Positions 17,834 through 26,025 of a DNA stretch of 64,000 nucleotides are shown here, piece by piece (within the stretch, counting starts at the first letter, position 1; the number at the start of each line of letters is the position of its first letter). Below the pieces are notes generated by a model, which saw only the letters and a program-made list of their open reading frames with translations, was not told the origin of the DNA and did no database searches. The position numbers and the translations under genes are program-made. Source of the stretch: Pseudomonadota bacterium (lineage in GTDB: Bacteria; Desulfobacterota; Binatia; Binatales; Binataceae); assembly GCA_021325025.1 (NCBI GenBank), contig JAJPHZ010000041.1, positions 124,001-188,000 of the forward strand, read 5' to 3'.

Positions 17834-19132
17834 ATGCCGGGGTTGCCGCTGGAAGGCCTTCGCATTGTTGACATGGGCATCGCCCTGGCCGTGCCCTATG
17901 GCACGATGTTGCTGGCCGACCTTGGCGCCCAGGTGATCCGCGTCGAGTCCACCCAGGTCTTCCCCAATCAGACCCGCGGCCTGCTGGCGCGTCCCTCCAA
18001 AGAGGCAATCAAGACGATGGCGCCGGTGTCCGGCGGCTATCCGGACCGGGAGCCCGGCGAGCGGCCCTGGAACCGCTTTCCATGGGCCAACTGCACGGGG
18101 CGCAACAAGCTGGGCATGACCGTGGATCTGCGCAAACCGTCGGGCCTGGAGGTCTTTCGCCGCCTGGTCAAAATCAGTGATGCGGTGGTGGAGAACAACA
18201 CGCCGGCCTCGCTGGAGCGGATGGGCATCACCTACGATTGGATGCGCGCCATCAAAGAGGACATCATTTTTGTTCAGGTCTCCTCCTTCGGCCAGAACGG
18301 TCCTTATCGCGACTACCGCGCCCTGGGCCTGCAAGTCGACGCCTTTTGCGGACACGACATGCTGCGCCGCTACCGCGATCGCGATCCGAGCTACAACACC
18401 TGGGCGGTGCCGTCGGACTACGCGGGCGGCATCGGCGCGGCGGCCGCCTGCCTGCTCGCCCTGATCCATCGCAAACGCACCGGCGAAGGCCAGCATGTCG
18501 ACATCTCGATGGTAGAGAATTTTGTCAACCTGATCGGACACATCGTGATGGATTACACGATGAACGGGCGGGTGCAGGAAAGCCACGGCAATCGCGACCC
18601 GGACATGGTCCAGGGTGTTTACCGCTGCAAGGGCGACGACCGTTGGGTCGCCATCACCATCGCCACCGACGAGCAGTGGCGGGGATTTTTGCGCGCCGCC
18701 GGCGATATGCCGGAGCTGCGCGATGCGCGTTTCGCCACCGTCCCCGAGCGCCTGCGCAACCAGGACGCGCTCGACCCGCTGATTGAAAAATTCACGTCCA
18801 AATACGATCACCGCGAGGTGGCCGAGTTGCTGCAGCGCCACGGCGTTCCTGCCGGTCCGGTGCTCGACGACGCCGACGCCTACGGCGACCCGCAATTGCG
18901 CGAGCGCGGCTTCTTTATCCCGATCACCCACGCCGACGCCGGCCAGCATCTTTATCCGGGGATGCCGTGGAAGATGTCGCGCACGCCGCTTCAGGTCCGC
19001 ACGCCGCCGGTGCGCCTGGGCGAACACAACGAATACATTTACAGGGAACTTCTGGGCTATTCACAGGAAGAGTATCGGCAACTGGAGACCGAAGGGCATA
19101 TCGGCACCGAGTACGCACCGCACATCCGCTGA
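17834..19132 (+). CDS. Family III CoA-transferase (CaiB/BaiF) with catalytic Asp195
   Basis: 432 residues. Family motifs are LRIVDMGIALAVPYGTMLLADLGAQVIRVES (read in parts), DAVVENNTPASLERMG, SSFGQNGPYRDYRALG and RTGEGQHVDISMVE. The Asp that forms the anhydride intermediate is Asp195 (VPSDYAGG), 21 residues before the T of TGEGQ, as in formyl-CoA transferase. The reaction would be CoA transfer between a donor thioester and a carboxylic acid. AGGAG lies 10 bases before the ATG. It starts 22 bases after an Asp-less homologue, a pairing comparable to the two-subunit BbsE/BbsF benzylsuccinate CoA-transferase. The acid substrate is unknown. Confidence 0.92.
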   Translation: MPGLPLEGLRIVDMGIALAVPYGTMLLADLGAQVIRVESTQVFPNQTRGLLARPSKEAIKTMAPVSGGYPDREPGERPWNRFPWANCTGRNKLGMTVDLRKPSGLEVFRRLVKISDAVVENNTPASLERMGITYDWMRAIKEDIIFVQVSSFGQNGPYRDYRALGLQVDAFCGHDMLRRYRDRDPSYNTWAVPSDYAGGIGAAAACLLALIHRKRTGEGQHVDISMVENFVNLIGHIVMDYTMNGRVQESHGNRDPDMVQGVYRCKGDDRWVAITIATDEQWRGFLRAAGDMPELRDARFATVPERLRNQDALDPLIEKFTSKYDHREVAELLQRHGVPAGPVLDDADAYGDPQLRERGFFIPITHADAGQHLYPGMPWKMSRTPLQVRTPPVRLGEHNEYIYRELLGYSQEEYRQLETEGHIGTEYAPHIR

Positions 19133-19196
19133 GTGCCGCTCAGACGACCGAGCTCCAAGCCGCCGGTTTTCTCATTCAAACGGAGGAACAGCACTG

Positions 19197-20378
19197 ATGG
19201 CAGAGAAAGTTGACCAGATCAACATGGAACCGCTCGACACGTCGGAAACCGACAAGTGGGTGGGCAAACCGCTGGGCGGCGGCCAGTTGAAGGAACCGAT
19301 CACGCTGACGGATATCCGGCGCTGGGCGCAGGGTATGCAGAATCCCAATCCGCTGTATTACGACGAGAAATACGCGGCCGAAAGCGCGGTCGGCGAGATC
19401 CTTGCTCCGCAATCCTTCACCGTTAACTGCACCGTGGGCCACGGCGCCGTGCCCGCGATCCAGGGCTATATTCCCGGCACTCACATGTTGTTTGGCGGCG
19501 ACGAATGGTGGTTCTATGGGCCGCGAATCCGCCCCGGCGACAAGATTAGGTCGGATCGGATGCTGTTCGACTACCGGGTAACGCATACCAAGTTCGCCGG
19601 GCCGACGATGTTCTCGCGCGGCGATACCACCTACATCAACCAGCGCGGCGAGGTGATCGCCAAGGGCCGCTCGACATCGATCCGTTATCGGGCCGAGAAC
19701 GCCCGCGCGATGGATTCCTTCGCCGCGCAGCGCAAGGCCCCGCAGTGGACTATCGAGGACCTCGACAATATCGAGGCGCAGAAATTCGCCTACTACAAGA
19801 CCTTCCAGAACCACATGATCCGCTACTTCGAGGAGGTCAAGGAAGGCGAGGAACTGCCGGTACGTCCGATCGGACCCCATACCATCCAGACCTTCAGCAG
19901 CGAATGGCGCGCCTATATCTTCACGGTGTGGGGCGCTGAGGAAGCGGACGACCTGCCCAACTCGACGCTGGAGGCGGGATGGCTGCCCGAGATGTCGCGC
20001 GACATGGAAAAGGCCCGCATCGATCCCACTTACGGCGACGGCCTGTACTATGGTCCCTCGCGCGGCCACGTGCATGAGAAATACGCGCAACTCATCGGCG
20101 TGCCGCGCGGCTATGGATACGGCGCCACGATGGGCGCCTGGGTGCTGGATTACCTGAGCAATTGGGGTGGCGAGCTGGGCTTCGTGGTCCATTGCAACGC
20201 GCGCTACATCGGGCCCGCCTTCGTCGGCGACGCCACCTTCATGACCGGGCGCGTCACCAAAAAGGAAGCCAATCCGCGCGGCAAGAACGGCATCGTCACG
20301 GTCGACTTCGAGATGAAGAACCAGGACGGCATGCTGATGGCCAAGGGACCGGCCGAGATCAGACTGCCGTCGAAGTAA
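19197..20378 (+). CDS. MaoC/FAS1-like double hot-dog dehydratase
   Basis: 393 residues from the ATG at 19197 (CGGAGGAACAG before it). The longer listed ORF reads the CoA-transferase out of frame. Residues 30-180 resemble the N-terminal FAS1-like/MaoC hot-dog half (PITLTDIRRWAQGMQNPNPL, then FGGDEWWFYGPRIRPGD). Residues 220-390 form a second hot-dog ending GRVTKKEANPRGKNGIVTVD and GPAEIRLPSK. Such double hot-dog proteins hydrate enoyl-CoA or dehydrate hydroxyacyl-CoA. It follows the CoA-transferase pair by 64 bases, so it would act on the acyl-CoA they make. Substrate length and stereochemistry cannot be read. Confidence 0.85.
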   Translation: MAEKVDQINMEPLDTSETDKWVGKPLGGGQLKEPITLTDIRRWAQGMQNPNPLYYDEKYAAESAVGEILAPQSFTVNCTVGHGAVPAIQGYIPGTHMLFGGDEWWFYGPRIRPGDKIRSDRMLFDYRVTHTKFAGPTMFSRGDTTYINQRGEVIAKGRSTSIRYRAENARAMDSFAAQRKAPQWTIEDLDNIEAQKFAYYKTFQNHMIRYFEEVKEGEELPVRPIGPHTIQTFSSEWRAYIFTVWGAEEADDLPNSTLEAGWLPEMSRDMEKARIDPTYGDGLYYGPSRGHVHEKYAQLIGVPRGYGYGATMGAWVLDYLSNWGGELGFVVHCNARYIGPAFVGDATFMTGRVTKKEANPRGKNGIVTVDFEMKNQDGMLMAKGPAEIRLPSK

Positions 20379-20407
20379 AAGTCGCGCGCATATCTGCACC
20401 TCTCTTG

Positions 20408-20436
20408 CCCTCTCCCACGTTCACTGTGGGAGAGGG
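20408..20436. repeat. REP-like hairpin CCCTCTCCCAC / GTGGGAGAGGG
   Basis: A perfect 11-bp inverted repeat with a 7-base loop, followed by TGAGGGT, in the 132-base gap between the dehydratase and LLM genes. The CTCTCCC..GGGAGAG palindrome type is common as an extragenic repeat in many high-GC genomes. A related element sits at 23736-23766. Confidence 0.65.
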
Positions 20437-20510
20437 TGAGGGTTCTGAGACACCTGGAGCATCGCCACCCCTGGCATCTTAAGTGCCGCAGCCATCACGG
20501 AGAGCGCCAC

Positions 20511-21434
20511 ATGGCAAAAATGCAAATCGCACTCAACCTGCCCCAGTTTCTTCAATGGGACGACCTGAAGGAGCGCGTCACCCTGGCCGACCGGCTGGGC
20601 TTCCATTCGGTATGGACCTGCGATCACATGTGGCCCCCCTCCGATCGCGGGGGCAACCAGTTGGAGGTGCTGACCACGATGGCGGCGATCGCGGCCTGCA
20701 CCGAGCGCCTGCGCATCGGCACACTGGTCATTTGCAACTCGTTCCGCAATCCGGCACTGCTGGCCAAGTCGCTCAGCACCATCGACAACATCAGCCACGG
20801 GCGCGTCGAGATTGGGCTGGGCGCGGGATGGATGAAGGGCGAGTTCCGCGCCTACGGCTACGAGTTTCCCACCCCGGGCGTGCGGCTCAAGCAGTTCGAG
20901 GAAAGCCTGCAGATTCTCAAGCTGATGTTCACCGAGCCGCAGGCCAGCTTCAAGGGACGCTACTTCACGGTAGACAACGCGCCCAACAACCCCAAGCCCA
21001 CCCAAAAGCCCCATCCCCCGATCACCATCGGCGGCGGCGGCGAAAAGGTGCTGCTACGGCTGGTAGCAAAGTACGCCGATCGGTGGAACTACTCGATTCC
21101 CGAATCCGGGGCGGTGGACCACAAGCTCAAGGTGCTCAAGGAGCATTGCGCGGCGGTCGGGCGCGATTTCAATACGCTTCAGATCTCCGAGCAGATCATG
21201 GTCTGCCTGGGACGCAACAAGGCCGAGGCTGACAGGATGTGGGAGTCGCCGGGCCATCCGATGATCGAAGGGATGAAGCCCAGTGCTATCAAGGGCGACC
21301 CGGACTCGGTCGCCGCCCAGCTGCTCGACCGCGCCCGGCGCGGCGTCAACATGGTGATGATCTGTTTTGGCGATCTCGACCGCCCCGCGACGATGGAGCT
21401 GTTTGGGCGCGAAGTGATGCCGCATCTGCAATAA
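20511..21434 (+). CDS. LLM class F420-dependent oxidoreductase
   Basis: 307 residues from the ATG at 20511, with CGGAGAG upstream. Motifs: MQIALNLPQF, HSVWTCDHMWPP, RLRIGTLVICNSFRNPALLAKSL, GRVEIGLGAGWMKGEFRAYGY, KPTQKPHPPITIGGGGEKVLL. It closely resembles the 58045-58965 LLM in order and wording of these motifs, so the two are paralogues in separate clusters. Family members take hydride from, or oxygenate, a hydrophobic substrate using reduced F420 or FMN. It lies between the dehydratase and an EthD protein; an LLM near an EthD gene recurs at 54-57 kb. Substrate unknown. Confidence 0.9.
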   Translation: MAKMQIALNLPQFLQWDDLKERVTLADRLGFHSVWTCDHMWPPSDRGGNQLEVLTTMAAIAACTERLRIGTLVICNSFRNPALLAKSLSTIDNISHGRVEIGLGAGWMKGEFRAYGYEFPTPGVRLKQFEESLQILKLMFTEPQASFKGRYFTVDNAPNNPKPTQKPHPPITIGGGGEKVLLRLVAKYADRWNYSIPESGAVDHKLKVLKEHCAAVGRDFNTLQISEQIMVCLGRNKAEADRMWESPGHPMIEGMKPSAIKGDPDSVAAQLLDRARRGVNMVMICFGDLDRPATMELFGREVMPHLQ

Positions 21435-21469
21435 CAACTGCGGCCCGGAGTGAATCCGATGAGGCGGTC

Positions 21470-22117
21470 ATGATCCATTACCATTATTTCATCACTCACA
21501 AAGCCTCGCTCAGCCTGGAGGAGTTCTTCCGATACTGGCGCGAGAGGCATCCGCTGGCCGCCCCACGCCACGCGTTGACCCGCCGCTACATCCAGAGCCA
21601 TCGCGTGCACGAACTGGGCGGCAACGCGACCTACGACGGCGTCGCCGAAGTATGGTGGGACAGCCAGGAGGCGATGATCGAGGTGGGGCGTGCCACGGGA
21701 CGCCAGTTCCGCGCCGACGAGCCCAACTTTATCGACATGACCCGGGTCGAGTCGCTGGCCACTACCGACACCGTGATCAAGGAGCGCCCTGAGCCGGGCA
21801 GCGGCGTCAAGGGCGTCTTCATCGTCAAACGCCGCGCAGGGCTGACGCTGGCGAGCTTCCGCAAGCAATGGCGCGACGTGCATGCGCCGGCGGTGCTGAA
21901 GGTGCCCGGCGTCAGCGGCTACGTGCAAAGCCTGACCATCGACGCTGCCTACACCTGGGCGGAGCCGCGATGGGACGGCGTTGCGCATCTGTGGTTCGAG
22001 GACCCGGCCGGCGTGCAGCACGCGATGGCGTCGGCCGAGATGAAGGCAGCGGGCGAAGATAACCTGGTCGGTTCTGCCGCCGTCTTCTTCGCGCGCGAAA
22101 ACCTGATCTGGTCGTAG
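21470..22117 (+). CDS. EthD domain-containing protein, tandem ferredoxin-like domains
   Basis: 215 residues from the ATG at 21470, 35 bases after the LLM. Two alpha/beta dimeric-barrel halves are visible. The first is HYHYFITHKASLSLEEFFRYW with HPLAAPRHALTRRYIQSHRV, and the second GVFIVKRRAGLTLASFRKQW with RDVHAPAVLKVPGVSGYVQS. Each has the W-x(2-3)-H-x-P/A pattern of EthD. The first EthD was found beside a cytochrome P450 that degrades ethyl tert-butyl ether. Related domains include dehydratases and decarboxylases, but the function is mostly unproven. Two other EthD genes are in the window, one at 37684 and one broken at 54346. Confidence 0.85.
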   Translation: MIHYHYFITHKASLSLEEFFRYWRERHPLAAPRHALTRRYIQSHRVHELGGNATYDGVAEVWWDSQEAMIEVGRATGRQFRADEPNFIDMTRVESLATTDTVIKERPEPGSGVKGVFIVKRRAGLTLASFRKQWRDVHAPAVLKVPGVSGYVQSLTIDAAYTWAEPRWDGVAHLWFEDPAGVQHAMASAEMKAAGEDNLVGSAAVFFARENLIWS

Positions 22118-22236
22118 CATCCCTCCGAGCGCAACGCACCCCACCCGTCGCAGCTCGAGGCAAGGCCGGTACCGGGCGCCGATTTGCCGCCGCGGCCGGT
22201 TTGACTTGATCAGCGGGTGTGGACTTAACTCCATTC

Positions 22237-23646
22237 ATGGCGGGAATTGTTTCCTATGGCTCTTATGTTCCATACCGGAGGCTCAAGCGCGCCGCGATCG
22301 CACAGGTGCTCGGCGTCGCGGCGGTCAAGGGCGAGCGCGCCGTGGCCAGCTTCGATGAGGACAGCGTGTCGATGGCGGTCGAGGCTTTGCGCGATGCGCT
22401 GCGCGGGACGCCGGAGCGTGATGTGCAGGCGCTGTTCTTCGCCACCACCACACCGCCCTACGCCGAGAAGCTCAACGCTGCGATTGTCGGTGCGGCGGCG
22501 CAACTGCCGTCTGAAATTCGCGCCGCCGACCTGACCGGGTCGGTGCGTGCCGGGCTGTCCGCGATGCTTCAAGCGGCCGACGCCGTCAATGCCGGTGCGC
22601 AGCATGCGGCGGTGGCGATGGCGGACTGCCGGCTGGCCGCGCCTGAAGCCCGCGCCGAGCAGACCAACGGCGACGCTGCGGCCGCATTCGTGATCGGCGC
22701 ACACGACGTGATCGCCGAAATCGAGGCGACAGCATCGGTCACGCGCGAATTCCTCGATATCTGGCGTGCGCCGGGCGAGCGTTTCGCTCACACCTGGGAG
22801 GAGCGTTTCGCGCTGACTCAGGCATACACGCCGGCGCTGAGCGGCGTGATTCACAACGTGCTGGCCAAGGCCAATCTCGCGCCCTCCGAACTGGCCCGGG
22901 TGATAATCGACGCGCCCAATGCGCGCGCGGCGGATGAATGCTTGCGCGCGCTCAAGATCGATCCAGGCCGAGTGGCCGACCCGTTCGCCGCCACCATCGG
23001 ACAGGCGGGCGCCGCGCATGCGGGCCTGATGCTGGCCGGGGCGCTGCCCGCTGCAAAGCCCGGCGACCGGATCCTGGTGGCCGTGGCGGGCGACGGCGCC
23101 GACGCGCTGCTTTTGCGCGTGACGCCCGCGGCCGCACACTTCCGTCCCCGTCATTCGGTCGGTGGCATGATTGAATCCAAGGGCGACGTATCCTACGCGG
23201 CCTATCTCAAATGGCGCGAGATTCTGCCCACTGAGCCGCCGCGCCGGCCCGATCCCGACCGCCCCGCGGCCCCGCCGATGCTGCGCTCGGAGCAATGGAA
23301 GTTCGGGCTGGTGGGCACGCGGTGCATCGCGTGCGGAACCGCGCAGCTTCCGCCGCAGCGCGTATGCGTCAAATGCCGCACGCGCGATCAGATGGAGCCG
23401 TATCCGTTCGCCGACCGCCGCGCGCGCATCGCAACCTTTGCGCTCGACCGCCTGGCCTATTCGCTCAATCCGCCCACGGTGAACGTGGTAATCGATTTCG
23501 AGGGCGGCGGCCGCTTTTTGTGTGAGATGACCGACTGCGAACCGGAGAAGATCGCAATCGGAGATGAAGTCGAGATGACCTTCCGCCGGCTCTTTACCGC
23601 CGACGGCGTTCACAACTATTTCTGGAAAGCGCGCCCCCGGCGCTAG
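22237..23646 (+). CDS. HMG-CoA synthase-like protein fused to DUF35 zinc-ribbon/OB-fold
   Basis: About 469 residues from the ATG at 22237; the GTG at 22219 is an alternative. Homologues start at M-x-GI-x-SYG. Residues 1-320 have the thiolase/HMG-CoA synthase fold (GIVSYGSYVPYRRL, DEDSVSMAVEALRDAL). The nucleophile position is Ser102 (TGSVRAGL) instead of Cys, and no obvious catalytic His segment is present, so this half may be a pseudoenzyme. Residues 355-469 are a DUF35 module with C-x2-C-x11-C-x2-C (CIACGTAQLPPQRVCVKC), followed by an OB-fold. The thiolase lies 143 bases downstream. In archaea a DUF35 protein bridges thiolase and HMG-CoA synthase, and in steroid degradation DUF35 proteins partner Ltp2 aldolase. 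Confidence 0.85.
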   Translation: MAGIVSYGSYVPYRRLKRAAIAQVLGVAAVKGERAVASFDEDSVSMAVEALRDALRGTPERDVQALFFATTTPPYAEKLNAAIVGAAAQLPSEIRAADLTGSVRAGLSAMLQAADAVNAGAQHAAVAMADCRLAAPEARAEQTNGDAAAAFVIGAHDVIAEIEATASVTREFLDIWRAPGERFAHTWEERFALTQAYTPALSGVIHNVLAKANLAPSELARVIIDAPNARAADECLRALKIDPGRVADPFAATIGQAGAAHAGLMLAGALPAAKPGDRILVAVAGDGADALLLRVTPAAAHFRPRHSVGGMIESKGDVSYAAYLKWREILPTEPPRRPDPDRPAAPPMLRSEQWKFGLVGTRCIACGTAQLPPQRVCVKCRTRDQMEPYPFADRRARIATFALDRLAYSLNPPTVNVVIDFEGGGRFLCEMTDCEPEKIAIGDEVEMTFRRLFTADGVHNYFWKARPRR

Positions 23647-23735
23647 CTAACACGGTGTTGACATGGGCGCGCCGCTTATTGTTCATCCGAATATATTCTC
23701 AACACCTTGGATAAAAACCGGTTGCCTTCCTTAAT

Positions 23736-23766
23736 CCTCTCCCCCTTTAGGGGGAGATAAGAGAGG
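23736..23766. repeat. REP-like hairpin in the thiolase leader
   Basis: CTCCCCCT-TT-AGGGGGAG is a perfect 8-bp stem (23739-23756), nested within CCTCTC...GAGAGG. It is related in sequence to the 20408 element and lies about 25 bases before the thiolase start. Confidence 0.55.
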
Positions 23767-23789
23767 GGGGTCAGGGGAGAAGAAGCATC

Positions 23790-24971
23790 ATGGCGAGCAA
23801 GGGTATCAAGGATCGCGTGGCGATTGTCGGCATGGGATGCACGCCGTTCGGCGAGCATTGGGACAAGAGCGTCGATGACTTGCTGATCGACGCCGCCTAC
23901 GAGGCTTACGAGTCCGCCGGCATCAATCCCGAAGACGTCGACGCCTACTGGCTGGGAACGATGGGCTCTTTGTCCGGGCTGACGCTGTCGACGCCGCTCA
24001 AGATTCCCTACCGTCCGGTGACGCGGGTGGAGAACTTCTGCGCCACCGGCTCGGAGTCGCTGCGCCAGGCCTGCTACGCGGTAGCGTCGGGCGCCTACGA
24101 CGTGGCGATGGCGATCGGGGTGGAGAAGCTCAAGGATTCGGGCTACTCGGGATTGGTGGTGCCCCAACCACCCAACGACGGCACGCTGGGCAACATCACG
24201 CCGCCCGCCTCCTTCTCGCTGCTCGCGCCGGCCTATTTCAAGAAGTACGGCCTGGACCCCGACAAGGGCAAGGACGTCATTTCGCGCATCGCCTGGAAGA
24301 ACCATCGCAACGGTGCCAAAAATCCGCGCGCCCAGTTCCGCAAGGAAGTGCCGATCGAGGCGATCAAAAATTCGCCCAAGGTCGCCGATCCGCTCGGCGT
24401 CATGGACTGCTCGGGCGTGTCCGACGGCGCGGCGGCGGCGATCGTGGTGCGCGCCGAAGATGCGCTCAAGTACCGCAAGGATCCGATCTATATCAAGGCG
24501 CTGTCATTCATCGCCGGGCCCGGCGAGGGCCCGATGTCGCCCGAGTACGACTTCACCACTTTCCCCGAAGTGGTGGCGTCGGCCAAAGATGCTTACGCGC
24601 AGGCCGGGATCAAAAATCCGCGCCAGGAAATCAGCATGGCCGAGGTGCATGATTGCTTTACGCCCACCGAGCTGGTGCTGTACGAGGACATGGGCTTCAG
24701 CCCGCGCGGCACCGCATGGCGCGATGTGATGGAGGGGTTCTTTGATCTGGAGGGCAAGCTGCCGGTCAATCCTGACGGCGGGCTGAAATCGTTTGGCCAT
24801 CCGATCGGCGCGTCGGGGCTGCGCATGATGTACGAGATGTGGCTGCAGCTGCGGGGCGAAGCCGGTCCGCGCCAAATCGACAATCCCAGGCTGGGGCTTA
24901 CCCATAACTTGGGCGGCGCGCCCGGCCGATGCGTCAGCTTTGTCTCGGTGGTCGGCAAGTCGCTGGGCTGA
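23790..24971 (+). CDS. Thiolase family protein (SCP2/lipid-transfer type acetyl-CoA acetyltransferase)
   Basis: 393 residues. The N-terminal KDRVAIVGMGCTPFGEHW and the VENFCATGSESL nucleophile (Cys84) mark the SCP2-type thiolases. AEVHDCFTPTE (His287) and FGHPIGASG (His337) complete the active site, and the C-terminus has HNLGGAPGRC. All catalytic residues seem intact. It should cleave 3-ketoacyl-CoA with CoA, condense acetyl-CoA, or act as a retro-aldolase as Ltp2 does. The preceding DUF35-fused protein is a likely stable partner, because DUF35 proteins are known to complex with SCP2-type thiolases. Placement in an operon with CoA-transferases and a dehydratase favours degradation. GGGGAG lies 10 bases before the start. 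Confidence 0.9.
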   Translation: MASKGIKDRVAIVGMGCTPFGEHWDKSVDDLLIDAAYEAYESAGINPEDVDAYWLGTMGSLSGLTLSTPLKIPYRPVTRVENFCATGSESLRQACYAVASGAYDVAMAIGVEKLKDSGYSGLVVPQPPNDGTLGNITPPASFSLLAPAYFKKYGLDPDKGKDVISRIAWKNHRNGAKNPRAQFRKEVPIEAIKNSPKVADPLGVMDCSGVSDGAAAAIVVRAEDALKYRKDPIYIKALSFIAGPGEGPMSPEYDFTTFPEVVASAKDAYAQAGIKNPRQEISMAEVHDCFTPTELVLYEDMGFSPRGTAWRDVMEGFFDLEGKLPVNPDGGLKSFGHPIGASGLRMMYEMWLQLRGEAGPRQIDNPRLGLTHNLGGAPGRCVSFVSVVGKSLG

Positions 24972-24987
24972 GAAAGGATATGGCGCG

Positions 24988-25881
24988 ATGTTCAAAATCG
25001 GCAAGTTGTTCCATCTGACCCACGTGGTCGACAGCCTGCGCGAGTGCGACCGATGGTACGACGAGGTGTTTGCGGCCTGCCGCTATTACCGCGGCTATAT
25101 GCGGGCGGCGATGCGCAACGCGTCGGTGCTGGCGGTCGGCGACACGCCGCTGGAAGCGATCCAGACCGCGCCGGTGCCGGGCGCGGAGAACTCCGCGATC
25201 GGCAAATTCCACGCCCGCTACGGCCAGCATTTTCATTCCATCGCCTGGTACGTGGAGAGCATCGAGGACTGCTTCAATCATCTAAGCAGACACAATATCC
25301 GTCAGGTTGATATGGTGGGGCGCCCGGCCAAGGGGCCCTTTGGCAAGCGCAACATCGCCGTGTGGACCCATCCCAAGGACACCCACGGCGCCATCGAGTT
25401 CGCGCAGGTCGAGGACTTCAGCATCGACGTCCGCCTGCATCCGTCGTGGTCCGCGGCGTTCTGGCGCGACCGTCATCCGCTGGGCATCGAGCGCGCCTCG
25501 CACATCACAGTGGTGGTGCGCGATCTGGACAAGGCCAAGGCGTTCTACCGGGATGTTCTGGGCGGCAAGCCGTTGCACGAAGAGCAAACCGCGGGACATA
25601 AGAAGAGCGCGTATATAGCGGTCGGTGAAGACACCGTTGTGGAGTTGGCGCAGCCGCTGTCGCCGCAAACTCCCGAAGCGCGCGATTTGGAGCACGCCGG
25701 CGAAGGGCTTTATGCGGTCACATTCAAAACGAAGGACCTGACCCGCGCCGCGGAATTTCTCCAGTCGAAAAAACAGCGCATTGAAACCCACAGCGCCGAC
25801 ACCCTGGTGCTCAATCGCAACGACACCTTCGGCATCGGCATCGCATTCACCGAGCGCCGCATCCCCAACGATCCGAGATAG
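24988..25881 (+). CDS. VOC superfamily protein, two glyoxalase-type domains
   Basis: 297 residues from the ATG at 24988, 16 bases after the thiolase. Two VOC modules are seen. Residues 1-135 (FHLTHVVDSLRECDRWYDEVF to THGAIEFAQVEDF, read in parts) resemble methylmalonyl-CoA epimerase. Residues 160-290 (RASHITVVVRDLDKAKAFYRDVLGG to FGIGIAFTE) form the second module. Each keeps an N-terminal His and a C-terminal acidic or hydrophobic edge strand. Metal-binding residues are incomplete by eye, with no clear Glu at the end of module two. It may isomerise an acyl-CoA or bind a pathway ligand; a dioxygenase role is less likely. Confidence 0.75.
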   Translation: MFKIGKLFHLTHVVDSLRECDRWYDEVFAACRYYRGYMRAAMRNASVLAVGDTPLEAIQTAPVPGAENSAIGKFHARYGQHFHSIAWYVESIEDCFNHLSRHNIRQVDMVGRPAKGPFGKRNIAVWTHPKDTHGAIEFAQVEDFSIDVRLHPSWSAAFWRDRHPLGIERASHITVVVRDLDKAKAFYRDVLGGKPLHEEQTAGHKKSAYIAVGEDTVVELAQPLSPQTPEARDLEHAGEGLYAVTFKTKDLTRAAEFLQSKKQRIETHSADTLVLNRNDTFGIGIAFTERRIPNDPR

Positions 25882-26025
25882 CGTTGTGCCGGGGCTCCGA
25901 TTGCTTCCATCGGCAAACGCGCCACCATCGGCAGCCGCTTAAAAGGCTTCGTCGCGCTCGAAGTCGCTGTTCGCGGACAAGGAAGCTTCTTTTGTCCTGC
26001 AAAGGGCGGTGCTACAGATTCCAAC

